Shown here piece by piece: positions 7,024 through 13,879 of a stretch of DNA of 14,689 nt (positions are counted from its first letter, which is position 1; every line of letters begins with the position of its first letter). The notes beneath the pieces were generated by a model. It searched no databases. It saw only the letters and a list, made by a program, of their open reading frames with translations, and had not been told where the DNA came from. The stretch covers positions 1 to 14,689 of the forward strand of contig JAILDS010000044.1 of assembly GCA_024689165.1 (NCBI GenBank). The letters run 5' to 3'. A program made the position numbers and the translations under genes. This DNA comes from Clostridia bacterium (lineage in GTDB: Bacteria > Bacillota > Clostridia > Oscillospirales > Acutalibacteraceae).

Positions 7024-7770
7024 ATGGAATACGTAAGACTCACGAAGGAAAATCTGGAAAAGGAGCACATATGCTGCGCCATTTCTTCAAACAACGACGT
7101 GCAGGTGACCTCAAAAAAGGCGTGGCTGGCGGAGCGCTTCGATTCGGGGCTCGTCTTCATCAAAAGCGTCGAACGCGGCAAGTGCTTCATCGAGTACATC
7201 CCCGCCGAGAACGCATGGGTCCCCATCGAAGCGGAGGGGTACACGTATATCGACTGCCTCTGGGTGTCCGGCTCGCTGAAGGGGCACGGGTACGCGAACG
7301 ACCTTCTCGGCGCCTGCGTGAAGGACAGCGCCGAAAAAGGCAGAAAGGGCGTATGCATCCTCAGCTCCGCGAAGAAAAAACCCTTCCTCGCCGACCCGAA
7401 GTTCCTGAAGCATAAGGGTTTTTCCGTCTGCGACGAGGCAGACAACGGCATACAGCTGATGTACCTGCCCCTCGCCCCCGACGCAGAGCCGCCGAAATTC
7501 AAAGAATGCGCCAGACACCCGCACGCAGACGGCGCGGGATACGTGCTGTATTACACGGACCAGTGCCCGTTCAACGCGAAATACGTGCCCATCGTCGAAA
7601 AAACCGCCGCTGAAAACGGCATACCGTTCCGGGCGGTACACATCGTCAGCAGGGAGCAGGCCCAGAACGCCCCGACGCCGGTCACGACCTACGCCCTGTT
7701 CCGCGACGGCGAATATCTGACCAACGAGCAGATGAACGACGCAAAATTCCTGAAGCTGGCGGCGAAATAA
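7024..7770 (+). CDS. GNAT acetyltransferase with YoaP domain
   Basis: A 248-residue cytosolic protein. Residues about 1-150 form a GNAT acyl-CoA N-acyltransferase domain, with the acetyl-CoA loop region VSGSLKGHGYANDLLGACV and a late strand KKPFLADPKFLKHKGFSVCDEA. The C-terminal part (about 175-245: YVLYYTDQCPFNAKYVPIVEKTAAENGIPF... to LTNEQMNDAKFLKL) matches the YoaP-like domain that follows GNAT in Bacillus subtilis YoaP. The C-P-F region recalls a thioredoxin-like fold with a single Cys. The substrate is unknown. AAAGGATAGGAT before the ATG is a good ribosome binding site. A C8 run lies just after the preceding stop codon. The gene is probably co-transcribed with the next GNAT gene, 32 bp downstream. 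Confidence 0.88.
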   Translation: MEYVRLTKENLEKEHICCAISSNNDVQVTSKKAWLAERFDSGLVFIKSVERGKCFIEYIPAENAWVPIEAEGYTYIDCLWVSGSLKGHGYANDLLGACVKDSAEKGRKGVCILSSAKKKPFLADPKFLKHKGFSVCDEADNGIQLMYLPLAPDAEPPKFKECARHPHADGAGYVLYYTDQCPFNAKYVPIVEKTAAENGIPFRAVHIVSREQAQNAPTPVTTYALFRDGEYLTNEQMNDAKFLKLAAK

Positions 7771-7802
7771 ACGCCCGGCGGGACCCGAAAGGAAAAATCA
7801 CC

Positions 7803-8354
7803 ATGATATACGAAAAAACCGTCAGGCTGAAGGACGGCAGGGAATGCGTGATAAGAAACGGCACGGAAAAGGACGGGCAGGCGCTCCTTGACGTCTTCAA
7901 CGCCGTGCACGCGCAGACTGATTTTCTGCTCACCTACCCCGACGAGCACAGCTATACTGCGGAGAAGGAAGCGGAGTTCCTGAGGTCGAGGACCGAAAGC
8001 CCGGACGAGATCGAGCTCCTCGCCCTCGTCGACGGGGCCGTCGTCGGCTCGGCGGGGATCGGCTGCGTCGGCAGGAAAGACAAGCTGCGCCACCGGGCGG
8101 AGTTCGGCATAAGCGTCGACCGCGCCTTCTGGGGGCTGGGGATCGGGCGCGCCATGACGGAGGCCTGTATCGAATGCGCCGGGCGCGCGGGCTACGCTCA
8201 GCTCGAGCTAGACGTCGTCGCGGATAACAGCTCAGCGATCTCGCTTTATGAGAGCGTGGGCTTCAGAGAGTTCGGCAGGAACCCCAAGGGCTTCCGCTCA
8301 AGGTTTTCCGGCTGGCAGGAGCTCGTGCTCATGCGGCTGGAGCTGGAAAAATAA
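7803..8354 (+). CDS. GNAT family N-acetyltransferase
   Basis: A 183-residue single-domain GNAT protein. Motif A is clear: FGISVDRAFWGLGIGRAMTEACIECA, with GLGIGRA as the pyrophosphate-binding loop. ELDVVADNSSAISLYESVGFREFGR then supplies motif B, where the N-S-S-A-I-S-L-Y-E-S-V-G-F string is typical of small-molecule and RimI/RimL-like acetyltransferases. An N-terminal segment DGRECVIRNGTEKDGQALLDVF is the usual first strand and helix. The start is supported by GAAAGGAAAA upstream. The substrate cannot be predicted. It is the last gene of the plus-strand group and converges with the secreted-protein gene 122 bp away. Confidence 0.93.
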   Translation: MIYEKTVRLKDGRECVIRNGTEKDGQALLDVFNAVHAQTDFLLTYPDEHSYTAEKEAEFLRSRTESPDEIELLALVDGAVVGSAGIGCVGRKDKLRHRAEFGISVDRAFWGLGIGRAMTEACIECAGRAGYAQLELDVVADNSSAISLYESVGFREFGRNPKGFRSRFSGWQELVLMRLELEK

Positions 8355-8415
8355 GACAAGTTCCGGTTTGTTTCGGTGTCCGGCATCGGTCGGTTTATTG
8401 TGACAACCGAGAAAC

Positions 8416-8441
8416 AGCCGGGGCGGAGGACCGTCCCGGCT
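8416..8441. terminator. GC-rich hairpin between convergent genes
   Basis: AGCCGGG and CCCGGCT (8416-8422 and 8435-8441) pair around an inner CGG-AGGA-CCG stem with one mismatch, giving a strong hairpin. It lies in the 122-bp gap between the convergent GNAT and secreted-protein genes, where a bidirectional terminator is expected. The T-tracts on both sides are poor (GTTTCTCGG on the minus strand), so the call is moderate. Confidence 0.45.
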
Positions 8442-8476
8442 GGATCGAGGAAGAGAAAAGACGCGAGTTATCGTCT

Positions 8477-9586
8477 TTATTTCACGAATATCTGTTTGAT
8501 CAGATTGACCAGTCTCAGGAGGAAGGCCGCGATGCTCTTCAGAATGCTCTGGAAGGGCGACTCCGACTGTGTCTCCCCGTCGGGGTCGGCGGACTGCCCC
8601 GGCTCGTGATAGACCTTGAGCAGCAGCGGTATATAGCTGCCGCTGTACATAGAGGGGATATACTGGTCGACGATCGTCACGTTGCCGTTTTCATCCTGAT
8701 AGGGAAGATGGAGCGTCACCTTCAGCTTCATCTGACTCAGGTCGGCGTAGTAGTCGGCGCTGCCCCAATACTGCAATTCGACCTGCTTTACATCGTCGCT
8801 GAGGGGGTCGCCGTTTTCATCCACAAGGCTGTCCACATAGCCCTGCACGTCGATATAATAGTCGCCGTCGGAAAGTCCGTCGGTGGATTTGGGCATCAGC
8901 GTCCAGTTACAGCCGTCGTTATAAGTCTTTATGACGAAGTAGTCCAGATATGAGCCGAGGTTTTCATTCATCAGCGGCCAATATACGGCGTTGTTATCAA
9001 ACACCATCTTGTACTCCATCAGTCTGCTGCCGGGGTTGATATAGAATTCCACATTGCCCAGGTCATTCATGATCTCCTGCGCCTGTGCGCCGGTAACGTC
9101 GACGTACTTATCGCCGTTGACCACGCCGAGCACTTCCAGATTCAAGGGATCCGCCCACTGGCATTTTTCCATTTTGGTCCAGCTTGCTCCGACCTCATGC
9201 AGAACGTTGAACATGGGGTTGAGGATATACGCGGCCCCCATTTCGGGCGTGAAGACGATCGTCTCCTCCATACCGGACTGCGTATAAGCGGCGGGAACGG
9301 TGATCGAGCCCTTTAATGCCACGGCGTTATAGTCAAAGAACCACGTGCCGCCGTTGTAGACCGCGATCTGAAGGGCCAGCGTGGCGTTGTCGACGGGTGC
9401 ATCCGAATGATCGTTCTCCAGTGTGAGGAAGTCCGTGAAGTCGATGTAGTATTCGCCGTCTTGCAGCCCGGCGGGAGAGGTGGGGATGGGCGTCCAGCTG
9501 CCGCCGTCGTCCGCAAAGGCAGCAACGCCCAGCGACAGTGCCATCAGAATGGCCAGAAGCAGGGATAGCGCTTTTTTGGTTGTCAT
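8477..9586 (-). CDS. Secreted three-repeat protein of unknown function, amphipathic C-tail
   Basis: I do not recognise this family. The start is set at the ATG at 9584-9586 because AGGAG lies 9 nt upstream; a Met ten codons earlier has no such site. The 369-residue product begins with a signal peptide (MTTKKALSLLLAILMALSLG, cleavage probably after AFA-DD). The mature part reads as about three diverged repeats of 92-105 residues, starting near 9496, 9181 and 8905. The first and third open with W-T-x-x-P-x-S-x-x-G-L-x-D-G-x-Y-Y-I-D; the middle one is more diverged (SWTKM..., VVNGDKYVDV). Each ends in a Tyr-rich strand such as LLLKVYHEPG. An Asp/Glu/Ser linker and an amphipathic tail (SILKSIAAFLLRLVNLIKQI) follow. 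There is no LPXTG or SLH motif. Its promoter shares a two-box operator with the LytTR regulator gene, so it is probably a target of that system. Confidence 0.8.
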   Translation of the reverse strand: MTTKKALSLLLAILMALSLGVAAFADDGGSWTPIPTSPAGLQDGEYYIDFTDFLTLENDHSDAPVDNATLALQIAVYNGGTWFFDYNAVALKGSITVPAAYTQSGMEETIVFTPEMGAAYILNPMFNVLHEVGASWTKMEKCQWADPLNLEVLGVVNGDKYVDVTGAQAQEIMNDLGNVEFYINPGSRLMEYKMVFDNNAVYWPLMNENLGSYLDYFVIKTYNDGCNWTLMPKSTDGLSDGDYYIDVQGYVDSLVDENGDPLSDDVKQVELQYWGSADYYADLSQMKLKVTLHLPYQDENGNVTIVDQYIPSMYSGSYIPLLLKVYHEPGQSADPDGETQSESPFQSILKSIAAFLLRLVNLIKQIFVK

Positions 9587-9640
9587 GATCAAAACTCCTT
9601 TTTGTTTTTTTCGCATAGGATGTTGTTTCCTGCGCTTCCG

Positions 9641-9668
9641 ATTATAGTTCAGACAGGGCTCCTGTCAA
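9641..9668 (-). promoter_or_regulatory. Promoter of the secreted repeat protein
   Basis: On the minus strand the -35 box TTGACA (9663-9668) and the -10 box TATAAT (9641-9646) are separated by 16 nt. Within the spacer lies a palindrome, GACAGG-GCT-CCTGTC (9652-9666), that could be a second regulatory site. The leader to the ATG is about 48 nt. Two LytTR-like direct repeats sit immediately upstream. Confidence 0.85.
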
Positions 9669-9674
9669 TACAAA

Positions 9675-9705
9675 CGGCGCGAATGATACCGTTTTCGGCG
9701 CGAAT
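9675..9705 (-). promoter_or_regulatory. Direct-repeat activator site upstream of secreted protein gene
   Basis: Two identical 10-mers (minus strand ATTCGCGCCG at 9696-9705 and 9675-9684) are separated by 11 nt, giving 21 bp from start to start, or two helical turns. The proximal copy ends 6 bp before the -35 box. LytTR-domain regulators such as AgrA bind paired direct repeats with this geometry. A nearly identical site precedes the response regulator gene (13091-13121). Confidence 0.7.
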
Positions 9706-9737
9706 AGTGTTTTTGGCCTGTTTCCGGTCGGCGCATG

Positions 9738-10850
9738 TCATCGGTTCTGCACGGTGAGCAGCTTTTTGATTTTTTGCGCGTTTCTAACGGCAAATTCGCT
9801 GAGGCGGTAGGTCCGGATGCGTTCATTGACCAGATGCGGGACAACGAACCCCGTTTTGACCAAAACGGAAAGCCGGTTGATGACCGTTTTGTTGGTTACT
9901 CCAAGCGCCCTGCTTAACTCGACCGGCGTAAACTCGCCCGGATACTGTTTGATCAGAAGAAGCAATAATTCTTTTTCTTTCCCCTTCAAATACGACAGGC
10001 TGCCGCCGAGCTCGTCCGCGTTCGCGTTTTCGGACAATTCCCGAACCTTATCGGAATACAAAAGAACCATGCGCAAAAAATAGCCGATCCATATTTCCGG
10101 GTGCGGCGGATCGTTCCTTCCTTCGTAATACAAAGCGGGAAGACCCATCTGAAGAGAATCGTAATATTCGTTGATATCATAGGCGAAATACTCCTCCAAA
10201 GACCCAATCCCGCGAAAACCGTAATCGCTTCTGTCCAGAATATACCCGGAAATCAAGCGGGCTGTTCTTCCGTTGCCGTCTTCAAACGGATGGATCGTCA
10301 CCAACTGGTAATGAACGACCGCGGCAACAATCAGGGGGTGATCGTCCGTCGTGTTAACGTATTCGGTCAATTCGTCCAGAAGCGCCGGGATATCGCAGTA
10401 TTCCGGCGGTATATAATCGGGACGGCCTGTTTGGGAATCATACACGGCAAACAACACGCCCGGCGGTGTCGGTCCTCTGAGACCGATTTTTTCTTTGGGC
10501 GCGCCTTTTTGCACAAGCTTTTGGACCTGCAGGATCAATTCCTTCGTTACAGGCTCCTTCCGCTTTGCTTTTTCCTCTAAAAAAGACAGCGCGAGCCAGT
10601 AATTCCGGATCTCCTGTTCCGGTTTCAAAAAGTGTTTTCTTTCATCACGGTCTATGACTTCATCCGCCTGCGCCTCCGAAAGCGGGTTGCCCTCGATCTT
10701 GTTGGAAGCGTATGAGCTTTTCTTTTTGGAGTTTTTCCGCAGCCGGTCCGCGACGGAATGGGGCATCGTTACGGAATCGACCTGATACCGGTTCAGTTCG
10801 ATCTGCGTGATAGTACGAAGGATCTCATTGGACAGCACAACCTTGAGCAC
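9738..10850 (-). CDS. Fic-domain protein (AMPylase-like) with autoinhibitory motif and C-terminal winged helix
   Basis: A 370-residue cytosolic protein of the Fic/DOC family, which usually transfers AMP from ATP to a protein hydroxyl. The active-site loop HPFEDGNGRTAR (187-198) matches HPFx(D/E)GNGRxxR in full, so the enzyme should be active. Near the N-terminus, S49-N-K-I-E53-G54 matches the (S/T)xxxE(G/N) inhibitory motif, placing it in the class with an N-terminal alpha-inh helix. The flap region (LRGPTPPGVLFAVYD) and the PPEYCDIPALLDELTEYV helix are typical of Fic_N/Fic proteins. Residues about 295-352 look like a winged helix-turn-helix (FTPVELSRALGVTNKTVINRLSVL). Translation starts at GTG, with GGAGGTG 8 nt upstream. 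It lies 89 bp after the kinase gene and has its own weak promoter. Its DNA looks richer in A/T than the neighbours, which may mean transfer. Confidence 0.93.
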   Translation of the reverse strand: MLKVVLSNEILRTITQIELNRYQVDSVTMPHSVADRLRKNSKKKSSYASNKIEGNPLSEAQADEVIDRDERKHFLKPEQEIRNYWLALSFLEEKAKRKEPVTKELILQVQKLVQKGAPKEKIGLRGPTPPGVLFAVYDSQTGRPDYIPPEYCDIPALLDELTEYVNTTDDHPLIVAAVVHYQLVTIHPFEDGNGRTARLISGYILDRSDYGFRGIGSLEEYFAYDINEYYDSLQMGLPALYYEGRNDPPHPEIWIGYFLRMVLLYSDKVRELSENANADELGGSLSYLKGKEKELLLLLIKQYPGEFTPVELSRALGVTNKTVINRLSVLVKTGFVVPHLVNERIRTYRLSEFAVRNAQKIKKLLTVQNR

Positions 10851-10870
10851 GGCGATCCACCTCCGTCTTT

Positions 10871-10899
10871 ATGATACCATCATCCACGTCATTATTCAA
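10871..10899 (-). promoter_or_regulatory. Possible promoter of the Fic gene
   Basis: On the minus strand TTGAAT (10894-10899) and TATCAT (10871-10876) are 17 nt apart, in an unusually A/T-rich 89-bp gap after the kinase gene. Each box differs from consensus at one or two positions. No LytTR-like direct repeats are present, so Fic is probably not controlled like the secreted protein, though read-through from the kinase gene is possible. Confidence 0.4.
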
Positions 10900-10939
10900 T
10901 CGACATTTCATTAATTTTTCACTATTATTACACTATTTT

Positions 10940-12283
10940 TCATAAAGAGTTCCTGTACCGCAGGGAGAGGCGCAGGATGAACCTTCCGTCCTCCACCATG
11001 TAATCCACGTTGTCGCTGCCGTAATTGGCGGCGGCTTTTCTGATGTTCTTCAGCCCGAATCCGTGCCGGGCCCGGTCGGCTTTGGTCGTCCGGAGCTCGC
11101 CGTTTTTCAGATCCAGCTCCCCGCCGACGGGGTTGGAAACGGTGACGAACACCTCGTCGCCCACGGTCCGGGAGACAACGACGATCTCCCGCTCGCCCTC
11201 CGCTTTCCGGCAGGCCTCGATGGCGTTGTCCAGCGCGTTGGGGAAAATGGTATAGATATCGTCCGGGGCGATCCCCTCCGCGGGGAAACGGCTTTCGTCG
11301 GTGAACACGATCCGGATCCCGTCCTTCCGGGCGGTCTGCTGCTCGCAGAACAGCACCGTATCCAGCCGGGTGTTTCCGGTACGGAACCGCGTTCCCTCAT
11401 TTTCCGCAAACGCCCCGAGCTCGTTGGCGATCTCCATGGCCGCCTCCGAATTGTTTTCGTTCAGATAGGCCACCATGGGGCGCAGCTTTTTGAGCAGGTC
11501 GTGGCGGAACAGACGCAGGTCCTCGTTGACGCTTTCCATCGTCTCATAGTGGAGGATCTGCCTGTCAAGCTCTCGCCGGAAGGTCTCCTCCGCCTTTTTC
11601 GTGCGGATCATCGCCGACACGCCGTAAACAGCCGTCGCGGCAAACAGCGGGAGGTTCGTGAGCGCGAACGCGAACTCCGGCAGTCTGTCGGGGGACAGCA
11701 TCGAGCCGAACATCACCAGCGACGCCATAAAAGAGCTGAGAGACAACACGATGAGCACGAAAAAAACGGGGTCGAGCCGCAGCAGCGGTTCAAAGACGTT
11801 CCTGCGCTCCCTGCGGGCGTACAGCGCCAAAAGCAGGAGCAGGAACAGCACGTGCAGCAGCAGCTCCGTCAAAAACGCGGGCGGCGCGTCCAGATCGTCG
11901 ATGGTATAGCGGAAAAAGAGCATCAGGATCATATATTTCGGGATATCTATCAGGCAGCTGCACCCAAGGGTCGCCGCCATGCCCTTCCGGAAGCAGCCGG
12001 CGGGAGCGAGCAGGGCGACGCAGACAAACGGGACCAGCAGCGCCAGCGCTTCCCATGCCAGAGCCGTCGCCGCGCCGCCGTTGAGTAAAAAGGGGCGCGC
12101 CGCGCCCGCCGCCGCGCTCAGCAGGGCGGCGGCGATCCAGCGCAGCGGGGCTTTCCGCAGGGACACCCGGAAAACCACGGGGACCGCCAGCAGGCAGACC
12201 ATAGAAAAAAGCAGCTGGTTCACCGCAGAAAGCGTACCGAATAAGGCGGTGTTTGAAGTGATCGTTTCCGCGAGCTGCGTCAT
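10940..12283 (-). CDS. AgrC-like sensor histidine kinase (GHKL ATPase)
   Basis: A 447-residue membrane kinase. About six hydrophobic segments span residues 15-225, with short loops, as in AgrC/peptide-sensing kinases; there is no large extracellular domain. The cytosolic part has a dimerisation helix with the phospho-acceptor motif LRLFRHDLLKKL (His261), an N box NALDNAIEAC (Asn353) and a G box HGFGLKNI (407-414), typical of the GHKL/HATPase_c_5 type. It should phosphorylate the LytTR response regulator encoded just upstream (38 bp apart, same strand). GGAG lies a short distance before the ATG. No AgrB-like protease or AgrD-like peptide gene is seen nearby, so the signal is unknown. Confidence 0.92.
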   Translation of the reverse strand: MTQLAETITSNTALFGTLSAVNQLLFSMVCLLAVPVVFRVSLRKAPLRWIAAALLSAAAGAARPFLLNGGAATALAWEALALLVPFVCVALLAPAGCFRKGMAATLGCSCLIDIPKYMILMLFFRYTIDDLDAPPAFLTELLLHVLFLLLLLALYARRERRNVFEPLLRLDPVFFVLIVLSLSSFMASLVMFGSMLSPDRLPEFAFALTNLPLFAATAVYGVSAMIRTKKAEETFRRELDRQILHYETMESVNEDLRLFRHDLLKKLRPMVAYLNENNSEAAMEIANELGAFAENEGTRFRTGNTRLDTVLFCEQQTARKDGIRIVFTDESRFPAEGIAPDDIYTIFPNALDNAIEACRKAEGEREIVVVSRTVGDEVFVTVSNPVGGELDLKNGELRTTKADRARHGFGLKNIRKAAANYGSDNVDYMVEDGRFILRLSLRYRNSL

Positions 12284-12321
12284 AGCGTCTCTCTCCTTTT
12301 TGTCCGGTATTCTGTGGATGG

Positions 12322-13020
12322 TTACCTGATCTCGTTGAATATGAAGTCGCGGTAGACCTTCGCGAAATCCTTTGATTTCAGAGGCAGCACGTCGCCGTTG
12401 ACCATCATGACGCTTTTGACGTCATACGCCTTGACGTGCAGCATATTGACGATATAGGACCGGTGGATGCGGAAAAACGACGGATACGCCGACAACAGAC
12501 GTTCCATCTCGGAAAAGGAATGCCGGTAGGTCTCCTCGCCCAGCCGGAACCGGACGCGCGTCTGTTTGTCCGCCGCCTCCGCGTAGATGATCTCCTGCGC
12601 GTAAACGGTCTCGACAGCGTGCCCCTTTTTGAGCTGCAGCCGTCCGCCGAAAGCCGCGCGGTAGAACCGGTCCAGTTTTTGGTACAGCAGCTCGGTATTC
12701 ACCGGCTTTGTCAGAAAACCGACCGCCGATATCTCGGCGTTTATGACCTCGCTGGCCGCCGCCTCCATGCCCGTCAGGTAGCAGACCGTGACCGCGCCGC
12801 TGAACTTTTCGTACAGCGCCCGCCCTACGTCTACGCCGTTCATCTCGTCCATGACGTAGTCCAGGAAATACAGGTCAAAGCGGTCCCGCTTCAGCAGCTC
12901 CCTGCCGGAGGTGAACTTCTCGCAGACAATATCATAATTCCGCTGAACGGCGTAAGACTCGATCAGCGCGCACAGGTTCTCGTTTTCTTTTTTCTCGTCG
13001 TCAAGAAGCGCGATTCTCAT
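12322..13020 (-). CDS. LytTR-family response regulator
   Basis: A 232-residue AgrA/LytR-type regulator. The receiver domain (1-120) has the acidic pair D7/D8, the phospho-acceptor Asp54 in YFLDYVMDEMNG, Thr83, and Lys105 in GFLTKPVN. The C-terminal LytTR DNA-binding domain (about 133-230) shows IIYAEAADKQTRV, the SEMERLLSAYPSFFRIHRSYIVNM block and VLPLKSKDFAKVYRDF. It is the first gene of the operon, ahead of its kinase. Its promoter carries two direct repeats of the type bound by LytTR proteins, suggesting positive autoregulation. The ribosome binding site is weak, with only an A-rich GAAAAGATGTGAAAAA leader, which would keep basal levels low. Confidence 0.95.
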   Translation of the reverse strand: MRIALLDDEKKENENLCALIESYAVQRNYDIVCEKFTSGRELLKRDRFDLYFLDYVMDEMNGVDVGRALYEKFSGAVTVCYLTGMEAAASEVINAEISAVGFLTKPVNTELLYQKLDRFYRAAFGGRLQLKKGHAVETVYAQEIIYAEAADKQTRVRFRLGEETYRHSFSEMERLLSAYPSFFRIHRSYIVNMLHVKAYDVKSVMMVNGDVLPLKSKDFAKVYRDFIFNEIR

Positions 13021-13056
13021 TTTTTCACATCTTTTCGGTTGCTTTCTTGTAGCTTC

Positions 13057-13084
13057 ATTGTATCAAATGAATCTTGACTGTCAA
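13057..13084 (-). promoter_or_regulatory. Promoter of the response regulator-kinase operon
   Basis: On the minus strand the -35 box TTGACA (13079-13084) and the -10 box TACAAT (13057-13062) are separated by 16 nt, the same spacing as at the secreted-protein promoter. The leader to the ATG is about 30 nt. Direct repeats lie 6 bp upstream of the -35 box. The shortened 16-nt spacer in both promoters fits activator-dependent initiation. Confidence 0.85.
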
Positions 13085-13090
13085 TACAGG

Positions 13091-13121
13091 CGGCGTGAAT
13101 CGCATGGTTTTCGGCGCGAAT
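13091..13121 (-). promoter_or_regulatory. Direct-repeat activator site upstream of the response regulator
   Basis: Minus-strand ATTCGCGCCG (13112-13121) and ATTCACGCCG (13091-13100) are spaced 11 nt apart and end 6 bp before the -35 box. From the -35 box through the distal repeat, 35 of 43 positions match the secreted-protein promoter. Most mismatches fall in the inter-repeat spacer, which indicates selection on the repeats themselves. Confidence 0.72.
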
Positions 13122-13151
13122 CGAGTTGCCGCGGCAAAGCGGTATTGTATT

Positions 13152-13175
13152 GACCGCCGGGCGGCCGTCTTTTTT
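13152..13175 (+). terminator. Hairpin plus T6 between divergent promoters
   Basis: GAC-C-GCC-GGGC-GGC-C-GTC (13152-13169, one internal mismatch) is followed by TTTTTT, an intrinsic terminator shape on the plus strand. No plus-strand gene is visible upstream, so it may end a small or antisense RNA, or insulate the toxin-antitoxin promoter. A 12-bp palindrome TTGCCGCGGCAA lies just upstream (13126-13137). Confidence 0.4.
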
Positions 13176-13225
13176 CGGAAAAAACACCCGGACAACACCG
13201 CACGATCAGCGGTGCAGATTTTTGC

Positions 13226-13268
13226 TTGACAAATACATTCAATTGCTATACAATCAATGTAAATTGAA
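13226..13268 (+). promoter_or_regulatory. Toxin-antitoxin promoter with overlapping inverted repeat
   Basis: TTGACA (13226-13231) and TACAAT (13249-13254) are 17 nt apart, a strong sigma-A promoter ahead of the antitoxin gene. TTCAATT (13238-13244) and AATTGAA (13262-13268) form a perfect 7-bp inverted repeat around the -10 box, and ACATT/AATGT (13235-13239, 13256-13260) form a nested one. Either could be the operator for autorepression by the antitoxin. Confidence 0.75.
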
Positions 13269-13283
13269 AGGAGTGATCAGCTA

Positions 13284-13553
13284 ATGGCCAATACCGCGCA
13301 GGTCAGCTTCCGCATAGACCCTGAAATAAAAAGAGACGCCGAGCTCGCCCTCGGCGATATGGGGCTCACGATGTCCGCCGCCGTAACGGTCTTTCTGAAA
13401 ACGATCGCCCGCGAACGCCGCTTCCCGTTCGAGATCACAGCCGACCCGTTTTATTCGGACAGTAATATCCGGTGGCTTGAAAAAGTCGCCCGCGACGTTG
13501 AAAGCGGCGCGGCACATTTCGCCGAACACGAGCTTATCGGGGATGACGAATGA
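13284..13553 (+). CDS. RelB/DinJ-family antitoxin
   Basis: An 89-residue protein. The N-terminal half ANTAQVSFRIDPEIKRDAELALGDMGLTMSAAVTVFLKTI is the ribbon-helix-helix DNA-binding domain of the DinJ/RelB antitoxin family. The acidic C-terminal half (WLEKVARDVESGAAHFAEHELI) is the toxin-binding tail. It should neutralise the co-encoded YoeB-type RNase and repress its own promoter, over which an inverted repeat lies. AAAGGAG sits 10 nt before the ATG. The gene overlaps the toxin gene by 4 bp (ATGA), the usual arrangement for translational coupling. Confidence 0.93.
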   Translation: MANTAQVSFRIDPEIKRDAELALGDMGLTMSAAVTVFLKTIARERRFPFEITADPFYSDSNIRWLEKVARDVESGAAHFAEHELIGDDE

Positions 13554-13810
13554 AGCTGCTGTGGGAAGACAGGGCGTGGGACGACTATCTCTGGCGGCAG
13601 TCGCATGGCAGGAAAACGCTGAAAAGAATAAACTCTCTTATAAACGAGATAAAACGCGACCCGTTCTCCGGACCGGGCAAACCCGAGCCTCTCAGACATG
13701 AGTTTTCGGGCATGTGGAGCCGCCGCATAGACGAATGCAACCGTATCGTCTATTTCACGAAAGACGATACCGTATTCATAATCGCCTGCCGCAGTCATTA
13801 CGACGACTGA
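13550..13810 (+). CDS. Txe/YoeB-family mRNA interferase toxin
   Basis: An 86-residue RelE-superfamily toxin that should cut mRNA on the ribosome. The alignment to the YoeB pattern is direct: Glu46 (GKPEPL), Arg65 (ECNRIVYF) and the C-terminal His83-Tyr84 (CRSHYDD) sit at the same numbers as the catalytic residues I recall for E. coli YoeB. The LRHEFSGMWSRRIDECNRIVY block is the family hallmark. All key residues are present and the length is normal, so the toxin is probably functional. It is paired here with a DinJ/RelB antitoxin in place of the YefM/Phd type. Confidence 0.95.
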   Translation: MKLLWEDRAWDDYLWRQSHGRKTLKRINSLINEIKRDPFSGPGKPEPLRHEFSGMWSRRIDECNRIVYFTKDDTVFIIACRSHYDD

Positions 13811-13879
13811 CAGACAGATACCGTAAATCCAAGCCCTGCGCTGTCCGGCATACGCCCGGCGCGAAAGGAAAAGACGACT

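Noticed and set aside
6414..7502. A 362-codon minus-strand frame across the URO-D and GNAT-YoaP genes
   Set aside because: It spans two plus-strand genes with recognised motifs, and its translation shows only composition-driven sequence.
11063..12088. A 341-codon plus-strand frame inside the kinase region
   Set aside because: It is antisense to the kinase, whose H, N and G boxes are intact; the translation is Arg/Gln/His-rich filler.
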